A stretch of 64,000 bases of DNA from Streptomyces sp. NBC_00287. GTDB taxonomy: Bacteria > Actinomycetota > Actinomycetes > Streptomycetales > Streptomycetaceae. The stretch spans positions 9,424,001-9,488,000 of the forward strand of contig NZ_CP108053.1 of the NCBI RefSeq assembly GCF_036173105.1. Direction: 5' to 3'. A program made the position numbers and the translations under genes. Numbering within the stretch: position 1 is the stretch's first letter; each line of letters begins with the position of its first letter. Of this stretch, positions 16,178 to 25,447 are shown piece after piece. Under the pieces are notes generated by a model. The model was not told the origin of the DNA and searched no databases. It worked only from the letters and a program-made list of their open reading frames with translations.

Positions 16178-17594
16178 TGTGCTGCGCCTGAAATCGCGGG
16201 CTTAAATCTGTAGCCTGTTTTCATGTCTCGGGGTCCTCGTGCCGTCGAAGTTGCGCTGTCCGATGAGGAGCGCGCCGAGTTGCTGCTCTGGGTGGGCGGG
16301 GTGGTGGCGCCCCGTCTGGTCGAGCGGGCACGGATCGTCTTGGCGTGCGCGGACGGGCAGCCGAATACACGTGTGGCGGCGGAGTTGAAGGTAACCGCGG
16401 ACACGGTGAGGAAGTGGCGGTCGCGGTTTGCTGCCCGGCGGATGGCCGGCCTGGCCGATGAGCCGCGGCCAGGCCGGCGCAAGTCGGTGCTGGTGCTCAG
16501 TGATGAGGAGCGGGCTCAGCTGACGCGTTGGGCCAGGCGCGCCAAGACCGCTCAGTTCCTGGCTTTGCGCGCGAGGATCGTGCTGCGGTGCGCGGAGGGC
16601 GGGACGAATAGGCAGGTGGCGGCCGAACTCGGGGTGCGCGAGCAGTCGGTGAGCCGCTGGCGGGCCCGGTTCGTCGAGCGGCGGCTGGACGGGCTGACCG
16701 ATGAGCCGCGGCCCGGCAGGCCGCCCTCGATCCTGCTCGACCAGGTCGAGGATGTTGTCGTGGCGACGCTGGAATCGACCCCGGGTAAGGACACGCACTG
16801 GTCGCGGGCCTCGATGGCCGAGCGCACCGGGCTGTCGAAGTCGACCATCGGGCGGATCTGGAAGAAGTTCGACCTCAAGCCGCACCTGCAGGATGCCTTC
16901 AAACTCTCTACCGATCCGCAGTTCGTCGCGAAGGTCGTCGACGTCGTCGGCCTGTATCACCACCCGCCCGAGAAGGCGGTGGTGCTGTGCGTGGACGAGA
17001 AGAGCCAGATCCAGGCGCTGGACCGCTCGCAGCCGGTGCTGCCGATGATGCCGGGCATGCCCGAGCGGCGTACCCACGACTACCTGCGGCACGGCATCAC
17101 CAGTCTGTTCGCCGCGTTCAACATCGCCGACGGCACGGTCATCGGTGAACTGCACCGCCGCCACCGGGCTGTCGAGTTCAAGAAGTTCCTGGTCACGATA
17201 GACAAGAGGGTTCCCGCCGGGCTCGATGTGCACCTGGTGTGTGACAACTACGCCACCCACAACACCCCCGAGATCAAGACCTGGCTCGGCAAGCACCCCC
17301 GCTTCCATGTCCACTTCACTCCGACCGGCTCCTCCTGGATCAACCAGGTCGAGAGATGGTTCGGCCTGCTCACCGACAAGCTCATCCGCCGAGGCGTCCA
17401 CACCTCGGTGAAGGCGTTGGAGGACGACATCAGGGCCTGGATCGACTCGTGGAACGAGAACCCCAGGCCCTTCACCTGGACCAAGACCGCCGACGAGATC
17501 CTCACATCCCTCGCCGACTACCTCACCAAGGTCACTCCTCCAGCCAACGATAACCAGCGACAGATTTAAGCCCGCGATTTCAGGCGCAGCACAC
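16177..17594 (+). mobile_element. IS630-family insertion sequence, tandem copy 1
   Basis: 1,418 bp with perfect terminal inverted repeats of about 34 bp (start GTGTGCTGCGCCTGAAATCG, inside CTAG). It is flanked by TA (16175-16176 and 17595-17596), the IS630 target duplication. It is inserted into the CTAG at the end of the IS701 element. The sequence is identical to copy 2, which follows immediately and shares the central TA. Confidence 0.92.
16223..17569 (+). CDS. IS630-family transposase with duplicated DNA-binding domain (copy 1)
   Basis: 448 aa, longer than the usual 330-370. Residues 12-88 and 92-168 are two tandem copies of the same helix-turn-helix unit. Each begins LSDEERA, contains VAAEL, and ends DEPRPGR. 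The C-terminal DDE_3 domain has VVLCVDEKSQIQALDRSQPV (first Asp), HLVCDNYATHNT (second Asp) and SSWINQVERWFGLLT (catalytic Glu). The frame is intact, so it is probably active. It carries out cut-and-paste transposition into TA. Confidence 0.92.
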   Translation: MSRGPRAVEVALSDEERAELLLWVGGVVAPRLVERARIVLACADGQPNTRVAAELKVTADTVRKWRSRFAARRMAGLADEPRPGRRKSVLVLSDEERAQLTRWARRAKTAQFLALRARIVLRCAEGGTNRQVAAELGVREQSVSRWRARFVERRLDGLTDEPRPGRPPSILLDQVEDVVVATLESTPGKDTHWSRASMAERTGLSKSTIGRIWKKFDLKPHLQDAFKLSTDPQFVAKVVDVVGLYHHPPEKAVVLCVDEKSQIQALDRSQPVLPMMPGMPERRTHDYLRHGITSLFAAFNIADGTVIGELHRRHRAVEFKKFLVTIDKRVPAGLDVHLVCDNYATHNTPEIKTWLGKHPRFHVHFTPTGSSWINQVERWFGLLTDKLIRRGVHTSVKALEDDIRAWIDSWNENPRPFTWTKTADEILTSLADYLTKVTPPANDNQRQI

Positions 17595-17596
17595 TA

Positions 17597-19014
17597 GTGT
17601 GCTGCGCCTGAAATCGCGGGCTTAAATCTGTAGCCTGTTTTCATGTCTCGGGGTCCTCGTGCCGTCGAAGTTGCGCTGTCCGATGAGGAGCGCGCCGAGT
17701 TGCTGCTCTGGGTGGGCGGGGTGGTGGCGCCCCGTCTGGTCGAGCGGGCACGGATCGTCTTGGCGTGCGCGGACGGGCAGCCGAATACACGTGTGGCGGC
17801 GGAGTTGAAGGTAACCGCGGACACGGTGAGGAAGTGGCGGTCGCGGTTTGCTGCCCGGCGGATGGCCGGCCTGGCCGATGAGCCGCGGCCAGGCCGGCGC
17901 AAGTCGGTGCTGGTGCTCAGTGATGAGGAGCGGGCTCAGCTGACGCGTTGGGCCAGGCGCGCCAAGACCGCTCAGTTCCTGGCTTTGCGCGCGAGGATCG
18001 TGCTGCGGTGCGCGGAGGGCGGGACGAATAGGCAGGTGGCGGCCGAACTCGGGGTGCGCGAGCAGTCGGTGAGCCGCTGGCGGGCCCGGTTCGTCGAGCG
18101 GCGGCTGGACGGGCTGACCGATGAGCCGCGGCCCGGCAGGCCGCCCTCGATCCTGCTCGACCAGGTCGAGGATGTTGTCGTGGCGACGCTGGAATCGACC
18201 CCGGGTAAGGACACGCACTGGTCGCGGGCCTCGATGGCCGAGCGCACCGGGCTGTCGAAGTCGACCATCGGGCGGATCTGGAAGAAGTTCGACCTCAAGC
18301 CGCACCTGCAGGATGCCTTCAAACTCTCTACCGATCCGCAGTTCGTCGCGAAGGTCGTCGACGTCGTCGGCCTGTATCACCACCCGCCCGAGAAGGCGGT
18401 GGTGCTGTGCGTGGACGAGAAGAGCCAGATCCAGGCGCTGGACCGCTCGCAGCCGGTGCTGCCGATGATGCCGGGCATGCCCGAGCGGCGTACCCACGAC
18501 TACCTGCGGCACGGCATCACCAGTCTGTTCGCCGCGTTCAACATCGCCGACGGCACGGTCATCGGTGAACTGCACCGCCGCCACCGGGCTGTCGAGTTCA
18601 AGAAGTTCCTGGTCACGATAGACAAGAGGGTTCCCGCCGGGCTCGATGTGCACCTGGTGTGTGACAACTACGCCACCCACAACACCCCCGAGATCAAGAC
18701 CTGGCTCGGCAAGCACCCCCGCTTCCATGTCCACTTCACTCCGACCGGCTCCTCCTGGATCAACCAGGTCGAGAGATGGTTCGGCCTGCTCACCGACAAG
18801 CTCATCCGCCGAGGCGTCCACACCTCGGTGAAGGCGTTGGAGGACGACATCAGGGCCTGGATCGACTCGTGGAACGAGAACCCCAGGCCCTTCACCTGGA
18901 CCAAGACCGCCGACGAGATCCTCACATCCCTCGCCGACTACCTCACCAAGGTCACTCCTCCAGCCAACGATAACCAGCGACAGATTTAAGCCCGCGATTT
19001 CAGGCGCAGCACAC
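17597..19014 (+). mobile_element. IS630-family insertion sequence, tandem copy 2
   Basis: Second 1,418-bp copy, with no difference from copy 1 that I can see, in direct orientation. TA at 17595-17596 is shared with copy 1, and TA at 19015-19016 forms the right flank. The period is 1,420 bp. Confidence 0.92.
17643..18989 (+). CDS. IS630-family transposase with duplicated DNA-binding domain (copy 2)
   Basis: 448 aa, identical to the protein at 16223: duplicated helix-turn-helix (12-88, 92-168) followed by an intact DDE_3 catalytic domain. Identity over the entire element indicates a very recent tandem transposition or a unit duplication. Confidence 0.92.
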   Translation: MSRGPRAVEVALSDEERAELLLWVGGVVAPRLVERARIVLACADGQPNTRVAAELKVTADTVRKWRSRFAARRMAGLADEPRPGRRKSVLVLSDEERAQLTRWARRAKTAQFLALRARIVLRCAEGGTNRQVAAELGVREQSVSRWRARFVERRLDGLTDEPRPGRPPSILLDQVEDVVVATLESTPGKDTHWSRASMAERTGLSKSTIGRIWKKFDLKPHLQDAFKLSTDPQFVAKVVDVVGLYHHPPEKAVVLCVDEKSQIQALDRSQPVLPMMPGMPERRTHDYLRHGITSLFAAFNIADGTVIGELHRRHRAVEFKKFLVTIDKRVPAGLDVHLVCDNYATHNTPEIKTWLGKHPRFHVHFTPTGSSWINQVERWFGLLTDKLIRRGVHTSVKALEDDIRAWIDSWNENPRPFTWTKTADEILTSLADYLTKVTPPANDNQRQI

Positions 19015-20135
19015 TAGTGTCCTGCGCCAGAGATCCGTCGGCAGAAGCGGGCAAGGGAGTCGAGGATCTCTTCGGCGGTTTTGGTCCAGATGAACGGCTT
19101 GGGGTCTTCATTCCAGTCCTTGACCCAGGCGCGGATGTCGGCTTCGAGGGTCTGGATGTTCTTGTGTGCGCCGCGGCGGATCATCTGGTGGGCGAGGTAG
19201 CCGAACCACCGCTCGACCTGGTTGATCCAGGAGGAGCCGGTGGCGGTGAAGTGCAGTTCGAACCGTGGGTGTTTGGCCAGCCACGCCTTGATCGCAGGGG
19301 TTTTGTGGGTGCCGTAGTTGTCAACGATCAGATGGATCTGCAGGTGAGCGGGAACCTCCTTGTCGATCCTGATCAGGAACTTCTTGAACTCCACCGCCCG
19401 GTGCCGGCGGTGCAGGGCCGTGATGACTTCACCCGTGGCCACGTCAAATGCGGCGAACAAGGTGGTCAGGCCGTTGCGCACGTAGTCGTGGGTGCGCCGC
19501 TCGGGCATGCCCGGCATTATCGGTAACACGGGCTGGGACCGGTCCAGGGCCTGGATCTGCGACTTCTCGTCCACCGAGAGCACCACCGCACCCTCGGGCG
19601 GGTTGAAGTACAGCCCCACGACGTCGTAGACCTTCTCCACGAACAGCGGGTCCGTCGACAGCTTGAAAGGTGTCCGCCAGATGCGGCTTGAGCTGGAACC
19701 GCCGCCAGATCCGGCCGACCGTGGACTTCGACAGACGACTGTGCTGCGCCATCGATGTCCGGGACCAATGGGTGGCGTTCTTCGGCAGTTGTTCCAGCGT
19801 CGTGACCACCACTGCCTCGACCTGACCGACGCTGATGGTGGGCGGCCGGCCCGGCCTCGGCTCGTCGACCAGTCCGTCCAGCCGCTCGGCGAGGAAGCGC
19901 CGCCGCCACTTGCGGACTGTGTCCGCGCTCACCCGCAACTGTCGGGCGACCGCGACAATCGGCGGTACTTCCGGCCCCGCACACGCCAACACAATCCGTG
20001 CCCGAGAGCCAGGGCCTGGGCCGATGTCGCCCGACGCGTCCACCGCTCCAACACCGCCCGCTCCTCAGCAGACAGCAGTAGTGGCTCCAGTTTCGGGCCC
20101 CGACGAGGAACTGACGCACCAGCAGCAGAAGTCAC
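19014..20135 (-). pseudogene. IS630-family transposase of a second type, two frameshifts
   Basis: The ancestral protein can be pieced together from three frames. N-terminus: PRRGPKLEPLLLSAEERAVL then RWTRRATSAQALAL (20135 to about 20010). Middle: VSADTVRKWRRRFLAERLDG then THWSRTSMAQHSRLSKSTVG (to about 19665). C-terminus: VVLSVDEKSQIQALDRSQPV, then HLIVDNYGTHKTPAIKAWL, then SSWINQVERWFGYLAHQ (ending at 19014). It has only one helix-turn-helix unit, unlike the neighbouring copies. The last 208 codons (19014-19640) are open from an ATG but lack the DNA-binding part. It lies in the opposite orientation to copies 1 and 2 and begins at CTAG (19014-19017). Confidence 0.8.
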
Positions 20136-20156
20136 ACACTAACTAACGATCAACTA

Positions 20157-21045
20157 GGGCGTTTCGTTTAGATCATCGGATCGTTGGTCCGGTGTGTCGT
20201 TGACTGCGCAGTGGGCGCGGATCGAGCCGTTACTCCCGGACCGGACGCCGAAGCGGGGTGGCCGCTGGCGGGACCACCGGGAGGTGATCGACGCGATCGC
20301 CTTCAAGTTCCAGACCGGAACGCAGTGGGTGCACCTGCCGGAGAAGTACGGCAACTGGCGAGGCGTCTACAACCGGCTGCGGATGTGGGCCGTCGACGGC
20401 ACCTGGGAGCGGGTGTTCACTGCGCTGATGGCCGACGCGGACGAGGACCTCGACTGGGCGGTCTCGGTGGACTCCACGATCGTGCGAGCCCACCAGCACG
20501 CGGCCGGGGCCCGCAAAAGGGGGCCCCGGTCGACGAACCCGACGACCATGCCATCGGACGGTCCCGCGGCGGACTGACAACGAAGATCCACCTGGCTGCC
20601 GATGCCCGCTGCCGTCCTCTGGCTTTCGTCCTCACCGCCGGACAGGCAGGCGATGCGCCGGCCTTCACCGATGTCATGGCCCGCCTGCGTGTTCCCCGCC
20701 GACGTGGCCGGCCGCGCACCAGACCGGAAGTGGTCCTGGCAGACAAGGCGTATTCGTCCCGCGCGATCCGCGAGCACCTGCGCCGACGCGGCATCCGGGC
20801 CGTGATCCCTGTCCCGGCGGACCAACGCGGCCACCGACTGCGACGCGGCAGCCGAGGTGGCAGACCACCGGCCTTCGACCGCGAGACCTACAAACAGCGC
20901 AACACCGTCGAGCGGTGCATCAACCGCCTCAAGCAGTGGCGCGGCCTCGCCACCCGCTACGAGAAGACAGCCACCATCTACCTGGCCGGACTCCACATCG
21001 CAGGCATCTTCCTCTGGTCCGCCCGATGATCCAAACGAAACCGCC
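20157..21045 (+). mobile_element. IS5-family (IS427-like) insertion sequence
   Basis: About 0.89 kb with 23-bp imperfect inverted repeats (3 mismatches) sharing GATCATCGG at the inner ends and GTTTCGTTT/GTTTCGTTT cores. It is flanked by CTAG on both sides (20154-20157 and 21045-21048), consistent with a TA/TNA-type target. It carries a two-frame transposase. Confidence 0.8.
20194..21029 (+). CDS. IS5-family transposase made by -1 frameshift (OrfAB)
   Basis: OrfA (20194-20577) encodes the N-terminal DUF4096 domain: LTAQWARIEPLLPD, then GTQWVHLPEKYGNW, then the first catalytic Asp in WAVSVDSTIVRAHQHAAG. The catalytic remainder lies in the -1 frame: AIGRSRGGLTTKIHLAAD, then VVLADKAYSSRAIREHL, then ERCINRLKQWRGLATRYEK. 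The switch point contains AAAAGGGGG (20515-20523), a plausible slippery site like those used by IS427-group elements. It could therefore be functional rather than broken. Confidence 0.8.
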
Positions 21046-21054
21046 TAGTAGTGC

Positions 21055-21793
21055 TTCGTTAGGTTCTGGTTCTGGTGAGGGGGCGGCCGCAGGTGGTGCA
21101 GGTGCCGTCCCAGCACCGCAGCAGGTCCTGTAACGCGTTGAGGACTTGGTAGAGGGTCAGGCTGCTGTGCGGGCTTTTGGGTCGTAGCGCCGCAGGGTGA
21201 GGAAGGCCTGTGCGGCGGTGACGAGGGTGACGTGGTGGTGCCAGCCGCGCCAGGTGCGGCCCTCGAAGTGGTCCAGGCCCAGCCCGTGTTTGAGTTCGCG
21301 GTAGTCGTGCTCGATGCGCCAGCGCATCTTCGCCCAGCGCACCAGGTCGGCGATCGGTGTGGTGGCGGGCAGGTTGGTCATCCAGTAGCCGGTGGGCTCC
21401 GGCGCTGTCGCGGGCTGTTCGACCAGCAGGGTCCGCAGCGGCAGTGCTCCGTCCCACTGGCTGCGCCCGCCGGCGTGTTCCTGCGCTGTGCGGGTGGCTG
21501 CCTTGCCCGAGGGCCGCACCTCAAGCACCGCAAAGCGTGACGTCATCGATCCCTTGCTGCCCTGGCGCCAGGTGATGTCCTCGAAGCGGGTGTCCGCATC
21601 GATCAGCTGGGGCAGGGGGCGGGCCGGCTCACGGTAGCGGGGCAGAGTCGGCGGACCCAGACCCTGGTAGGCCGGCAGCTGCGGCTTGGCACCAGCCGGA
21701 CGGGCGATCTCCTTGGGCTCGACAGCGACGATGTAGGACCAACCGCGTTCCTCCAGGGCCAGGCGGAAGCAGACGCTGCGGCCGTAACCGCAT
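21055..21793 (-). pseudogene. IS701-family transposase C-terminal remnant
   Basis: Reads from GYGRSVCFRLALEERGWSYI (second-Asp region, at about 21790) through PAYQGLGPPTLPRYREPARP, then TSRFAVLEVRPSGKAATRTA, then RWAKMRWRIEHDYRELKHGL (Glu region), then GWHHHVTLVTAAQAFLTL. A stop at 21157 follows. The usual out-of-frame tail (LTLYQVLNALQDLLRCW) lies between 21059 and 21150. The 5' half is missing: at about 21793 it joins the NRPS fragment. The outer end near 21049 has an IS701-like terminal repeat after CTAG. Confidence 0.8.
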
Positions 21794-22783
21794 GAAGAAG
21801 GCGTTGGCGACCGAAGCCTCGGTCGGTCCGTACTCGTTGAGCACCGGTGTCCCGGAGTTCAGTGCGCGCCACCGCTGCAGCGACTGCGCCGGGAAGAAGT
21901 CCGCCCCGACGGCGAGCAGCCCCGCGAGGCTCCGCGCCCCGGCGGCATCGGTCATCGTGGTGATCAGGTCGAGCTGTCCGGGCGTCAGTTTGATGAATCC
22001 GTACGGGGCGGCCGACAACACATCGGAGACCTGCGCGGGCAGGTCCTGGTCCTCAGGGACGAGCCGGACGGCCTGGCCGCACCACAGGGGGGCGTAGATG
22101 TTGGGTACGACCATGTCGAAGCCGACTGAGGAGAAGAGCGGCGCGCCTTCGGTGCCGTGCTTGGTGTAGGTCTCGACCGCCCAGTCGATGTAGTTCGCCA
22201 CCCCGTGGTGCGGGCACATCACACCCTTGGGCCGGCCGCTCGATCCGGATGTGTAGATGACGTAGGCCAGTTGCTCCGGCCGGACCTCCTTGTCTAGGTC
22301 CCGCCGCTCGGCCGGGCCAGCGGCCGCGATGGACTCCAGCAGCTCGTCGACGCACAGCGCGGTCGAGCCGCCGAAGACCTCGTCACTGCGGTGCTCAGCG
22401 TCGGTGATCACGACGGTGGGCCGGGCGTCCTCCACGATGTGCCGCCGCCGCTGATCCGGGTCACCGGGCGACAGCGGCACGTACGCGCCACCGGCCTTCA
22501 TCACCGCGAGAAGGCTGACCAGCAACTCCACGGACCGCGGCAGGCATACGACGACCAGCGACTCGCCTCCGACGCCGTGGGCGCGCAGCCGGCGCGCCAG
22601 GACGTTCGCGCGTGCGTTGAGGTCTTGGTAGGTCAGCGTCACCTCGCGGGCGCGTAGCGCGACGCTGTGCGGAGTGCGGGCGGCCTGGGCCTCGAACCCG
22701 CCGTGGATCGTCACTGCGCGGATGGCTCGCCGTGGAGCCCACCCCGCGGGTATGCCGTGCTTCAACTCGCTGGACTCCGTCAT
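21793..22783 (-). pseudogene. NRPS adenylation domain, truncated after motif A5
   Basis: Starts at ATG 22783 with GGAG 6 nt upstream. Adenylation motifs are in order: LTYQDLNARANVLARRL (A1), MKAGGAYVPL (A2), YVIYTSGSSGRPKGV (A3), FSSVGFDMVVPN (A4) and NEYGPTEASV (A5). Nothing remains beyond A5: the lid, carrier-protein and condensation domains were removed at the IS701 junction (about 21793). Asp and Met directly after the A4 Phe occupy the start of the specificity pocket, and I cannot predict the substrate. No other NRPS genes are within view. It is a dead fragment of a lost biosynthetic cluster. Confidence 0.85.
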
Positions 22784-23080
22784 CGTTTCTCCAAGCCTTA
22801 GATCCGGCGTTGTCCATCGATCTGACCGGTCCCGGCGCAACTCCCGCGGCACTGCTAGGGGACGGGGAGGCCACCGCAGCCGACGCGTGGAATATAGGAG
22901 CGGACGAGCCGGAGTCGCAGTCGGGAGCTTGCCGCGGCAGGGCCGAGCCCTTCCCCGGCGGGGGGACGTATCCGCTGCTCGCGGCGCCCGCGTCTCCGCC
23001 GTGGGAATGAAGTTCCAAGTCGGTTCCACCCGGCGGGGGAAGGGGCCGTTACGCACTACTGCGCGGCGTGGACATCGTGC
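22784..23080. other. Gap between the NRPS fragment and the MFS gene
   Basis: About 300 bp with no gene. It must contain the leftward NRPS promoter and the end of the MFS/ArsR transcript. No clear terminator hairpin was seen. Confidence 0.4.
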
Positions 23081-24415
23081 CTACGAGGCCGAGGGTTCAG
23101 GCTCTGCCGAGGTGGCGGGCAGGCTTCGCCCGCTCCTGCCGTTGCCGCGATGGCGGTCCATCTCCCGCCATTCCGGGCGCAGACCCGTGAGGTTGGTGGT
23201 CAGGAAGTACACGACGCCCGCGAACACCAGCACGGGCGCGAGACCCACGCCCGCCACCGCGGCGCCGCCCAGCAGGCCGCCCAGCGGAATCCCGGCCCAG
23301 GTGAGGGCCTCCCCGATGCCCCGGACCCGGCCCACCAGCTCTGGTGGGATCCGCTCGTACGTGACTGCGCCGATGATCGGGTTGAGGAAGCCGCCGCCGA
23401 AGCCGCCGAGGCCTATCACCACCGCCACGACCCACAGCGGCGCCCCGGACGCGAGGATGAGGAACCGCGGCGCCCCCGCGACCAGCCAGCCGAGGAAGAA
23501 CACCGGCCGGCGCCGCATCCGGTGTGCTATTGCGGCGGCGACGAAGCTGCCGACCGTCGCCGCGATGCTGAACGCCGCCAGCACCAGCCCGATTTCGGAG
23601 GGACCGTGGCCGGACTCCTTGGCCCACATCGGAATCAGCACGGCCGTGCACGCGGCGTCCAGCAGATTGGTGATGCCGAGCATGACGGAGAGCGTCAGCA
23701 GCATCGGATCACTGCGCAGGAACGCGAAGCCCTGCCGGAAGCTGTGCCAGTAACCGCCGTCCTTGCCGCCCTCGGCCACGGTCTTCGCCGCCGGCCGCTC
23801 CTGTGGCCGGCCCATGTCCCGCGGCAGGGCCGCGGCGATGATCAGCGAACCAAGCGCGAAGCAGGCCGCGTTGACCCCGAGGCCGACCATTGGGCCCACT
23901 AGCCCGACCAGGATGCCGCCGACGGCGGGCCCCACGGTCCCGGACAGGCGCTCGACCACGCCCTGCACTCCGGTCGCCCGCTCCAGCGGCACCTGGCAGC
24001 GCTCGGCCGCCTCCGGGATCATGACGTCCTTCGCGAGATCGCCGGGGCTGCGGACTGTGCCGATCACCGCGACCAGGGCGAGCAACACCCCGAACGACAG
24101 CATGCCTTCGGCGTGCAGCAGCGGAATCAGCAAAGCGGTGGTCGCGCTGATGACATCCGCGACCCAGGAGATCCGGCGCGGCCCGAACCGGTCTACCAGC
24201 GGGCCGCTGAAGGCCTTGACCGCCACATAGGGCCCCAGCTCGCAGAACGCGACCAGCCCCATCTGGGTGGCGCTTCCGGTCGTGACGAGCACGAACCAGG
24301 GAATGGCGATCGCCGAGATCCTGGTGCCGCTGTGCGCGACCAGCAGCGCCGCGAGAACCCCGGCGAGCGGCCGTAACCGCGCCCGGCCGGTTATGGCTGT
24401 CTCCTCGTAGCCCAT
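23081..24415 (-). CDS. MFS transporter (drug-efflux-like)
   Basis: 444 aa, about 12 hydrophobic segments, integral membrane. The start is ATG 24415, which overlaps the stop of the upstream ArsR gene (TGATG), so translation is coupled. Features include the MFS loop 2-3 signature approximated by GPLVDRFGPRRISWVADV and a central hydrophilic loop with PRDMGRPQERPAAKTVAEGG. The pairing with an ArsR-type repressor and the proximity to an NRPS fragment suggest self-resistance or export of a toxic small molecule. Substrate unknown. Confidence 0.88.
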   Translation of the reverse strand: MGYEETAITGRARLRPLAGVLAALLVAHSGTRISAIAIPWFVLVTTGSATQMGLVAFCELGPYVAVKAFSGPLVDRFGPRRISWVADVISATTALLIPLLHAEGMLSFGVLLALVAVIGTVRSPGDLAKDVMIPEAAERCQVPLERATGVQGVVERLSGTVGPAVGGILVGLVGPMVGLGVNAACFALGSLIIAAALPRDMGRPQERPAAKTVAEGGKDGGYWHSFRQGFAFLRSDPMLLTLSVMLGITNLLDAACTAVLIPMWAKESGHGPSEIGLVLAAFSIAATVGSFVAAAIAHRMRRRPVFFLGWLVAGAPRFLILASGAPLWVVAVVIGLGGFGGGFLNPIIGAVTYERIPPELVGRVRGIGEALTWAGIPLGGLLGGAAVAGVGLAPVLVFAGVVYFLTTNLTGLRPEWREMDRHRGNGRSGRSLPATSAEPEPSAS

Positions 24416-25011
24416 CAATTCGTCGCTTCCTGTTCGGCGTTGTCGACATCTGGCAGCACATGGACGTTCACCCAGACCGGGTCGGCGTCTTCGGGCTCGT
24501 CGTCGCCTGCGGCCCGTCGGTACCGGTCGACGACGAGCCAGATCTCATCCCGCATCTCCTGGGCCTCCGCCGGGGTGAGCCGAAGAGAGGCATCGCTCAT
24601 GTCGAACGCTTCCCGCCACGGCCGCGGCAGCGTCTGCAGGCCGTTGAGCGCCTGCTGAGAGCGCATGGTGTACGTGTTGTGGACGGCCTGCAGATACGCC
24701 ATCGCCGCCTCGGGCTCGCGCTCCGCGAGTTCTTCGGAGCTGAAGCGCATCAACTGGTGCACCGAACGCCACCATCGCTCTCGCGCGTTGCCCCTCTCTG
24801 CGTCCTCGACCACGAAGCCGGCCGCAGCGAGTTGACGCAGGTGGTAGCTGGTCGCTCCTGAGTTCAGGGCCAAACGGCCGGCCAACTGTGTGGCAGTAGC
24901 GGGGCCATGGGTCCGTAGCAGACCAAGAAGCTGCACGCGCACGGGGTGTGCCAGAGCGCGTAGGCCCTTGGCGTCCAGGACTACAGACTTTTCAGCGGGA
25001 ATCTGTGCCAT
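24415..25011 (-). CDS. ArsR-type (HTH_20) transcriptional repressor
   Basis: 198 aa from ATG 25011. The winged helix-turn-helix is at about 15-95: LDAKGLRALAHPVRVQLLGL, then PATATQLAGRLALNSGATSY, then HLRQLAAAGFVVEDAERG. The C-terminal part (about 100-198) is helical and acidic. There is no arsenic-type Cys cluster, so it probably senses an organic ligand. It is the first gene of a two-gene operon with the MFS transporter. A perfect palindrome 26 bp upstream is a likely autoregulatory operator. Confidence 0.85.
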   Translation of the reverse strand: MAQIPAEKSVVLDAKGLRALAHPVRVQLLGLLRTHGPATATQLAGRLALNSGATSYHLRQLAAAGFVVEDAERGNARERWWRSVHQLMRFSSEELAEREPEAAMAYLQAVHNTYTMRSQQALNGLQTLPRPWREAFDMSDASLRLTPAEAQEMRDEIWLVVDRYRRAAGDDEPEDADPVWVNVHVLPDVDNAEQEATN

Positions 25012-25036
25012 GCATGCACCATAGACTACATACACT

Positions 25037-25048
25037 TCTTTGCAAAGA
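25037..25048. promoter_or_regulatory. Palindromic operator upstream of the ArsR/MFS operon
   Basis: Perfect 12-bp palindrome TCTTTGCAAAGA, with a further half site TCTTTGC at about 25065. CTTTGCAAAG-type sites are typical of HTH_20/ArsR repressors that control adjacent MFS genes in actinobacteria. Confidence 0.6.
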
Positions 25049-25149
25049 GATCATCGCGAAGAAGTCTTTGCGAATCACCTCCGCGCCGGCCCCGCTGGCG
25101 GACGCGGTAACACTGTCCGGCTTCCTGGCCCTGGTGCCTGATCCCCGAA

Positions 25150-25445
25150 GTGCCCGCCGCCGTTCGACGATGCGGCTGGTCATGCCGAGCCGTCGCTGGA
25201 TCGAGCGGTGGCTGTGCCAGGCCGCCTCCAGCAGTGCGTGGACGGCGGCGTGCCTGGCCCGGGTGCGGTCGGCGATCCGGTGTCCGGTCGGCCGTGGCGA
25301 GCCGCACGGCTCCTCTTCTGGGGCAGGCTCCGGCTCGGGTTCGGGGGCCGCAGGGACCAGGGCTCGCCAGTAGTGGCGGTGCTGGGCGACGGCCCTTGCG
25401 GGTGGCGTACTCGTCGACGCCGACCACGCGCGACCGCGCGCGGCT
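25150..25445 (-). pseudogene. ISL3-family transposase internal remnant
   Basis: Pieces in two frames: VVGVDEYATRKGR (first catalytic-Asp motif of ISL3) and a later RTRARHAAVHALLEAAWHSH followed by RSIQRRLGM, the ISL3 mid-region linker. It was interrupted on the right by the 885-bp IS5 element, whose TAA duplication begins at 25445. Confidence 0.5.
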
Positions 25446-25447
25446 AA

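Noticed and set aside
20577..20580. Stop codon in the IS5 transposase taken as a disabling mutation
   Set aside because: The AAAAGGGGG switch site and the intact second frame fit programmed frameshifting typical of this IS group.
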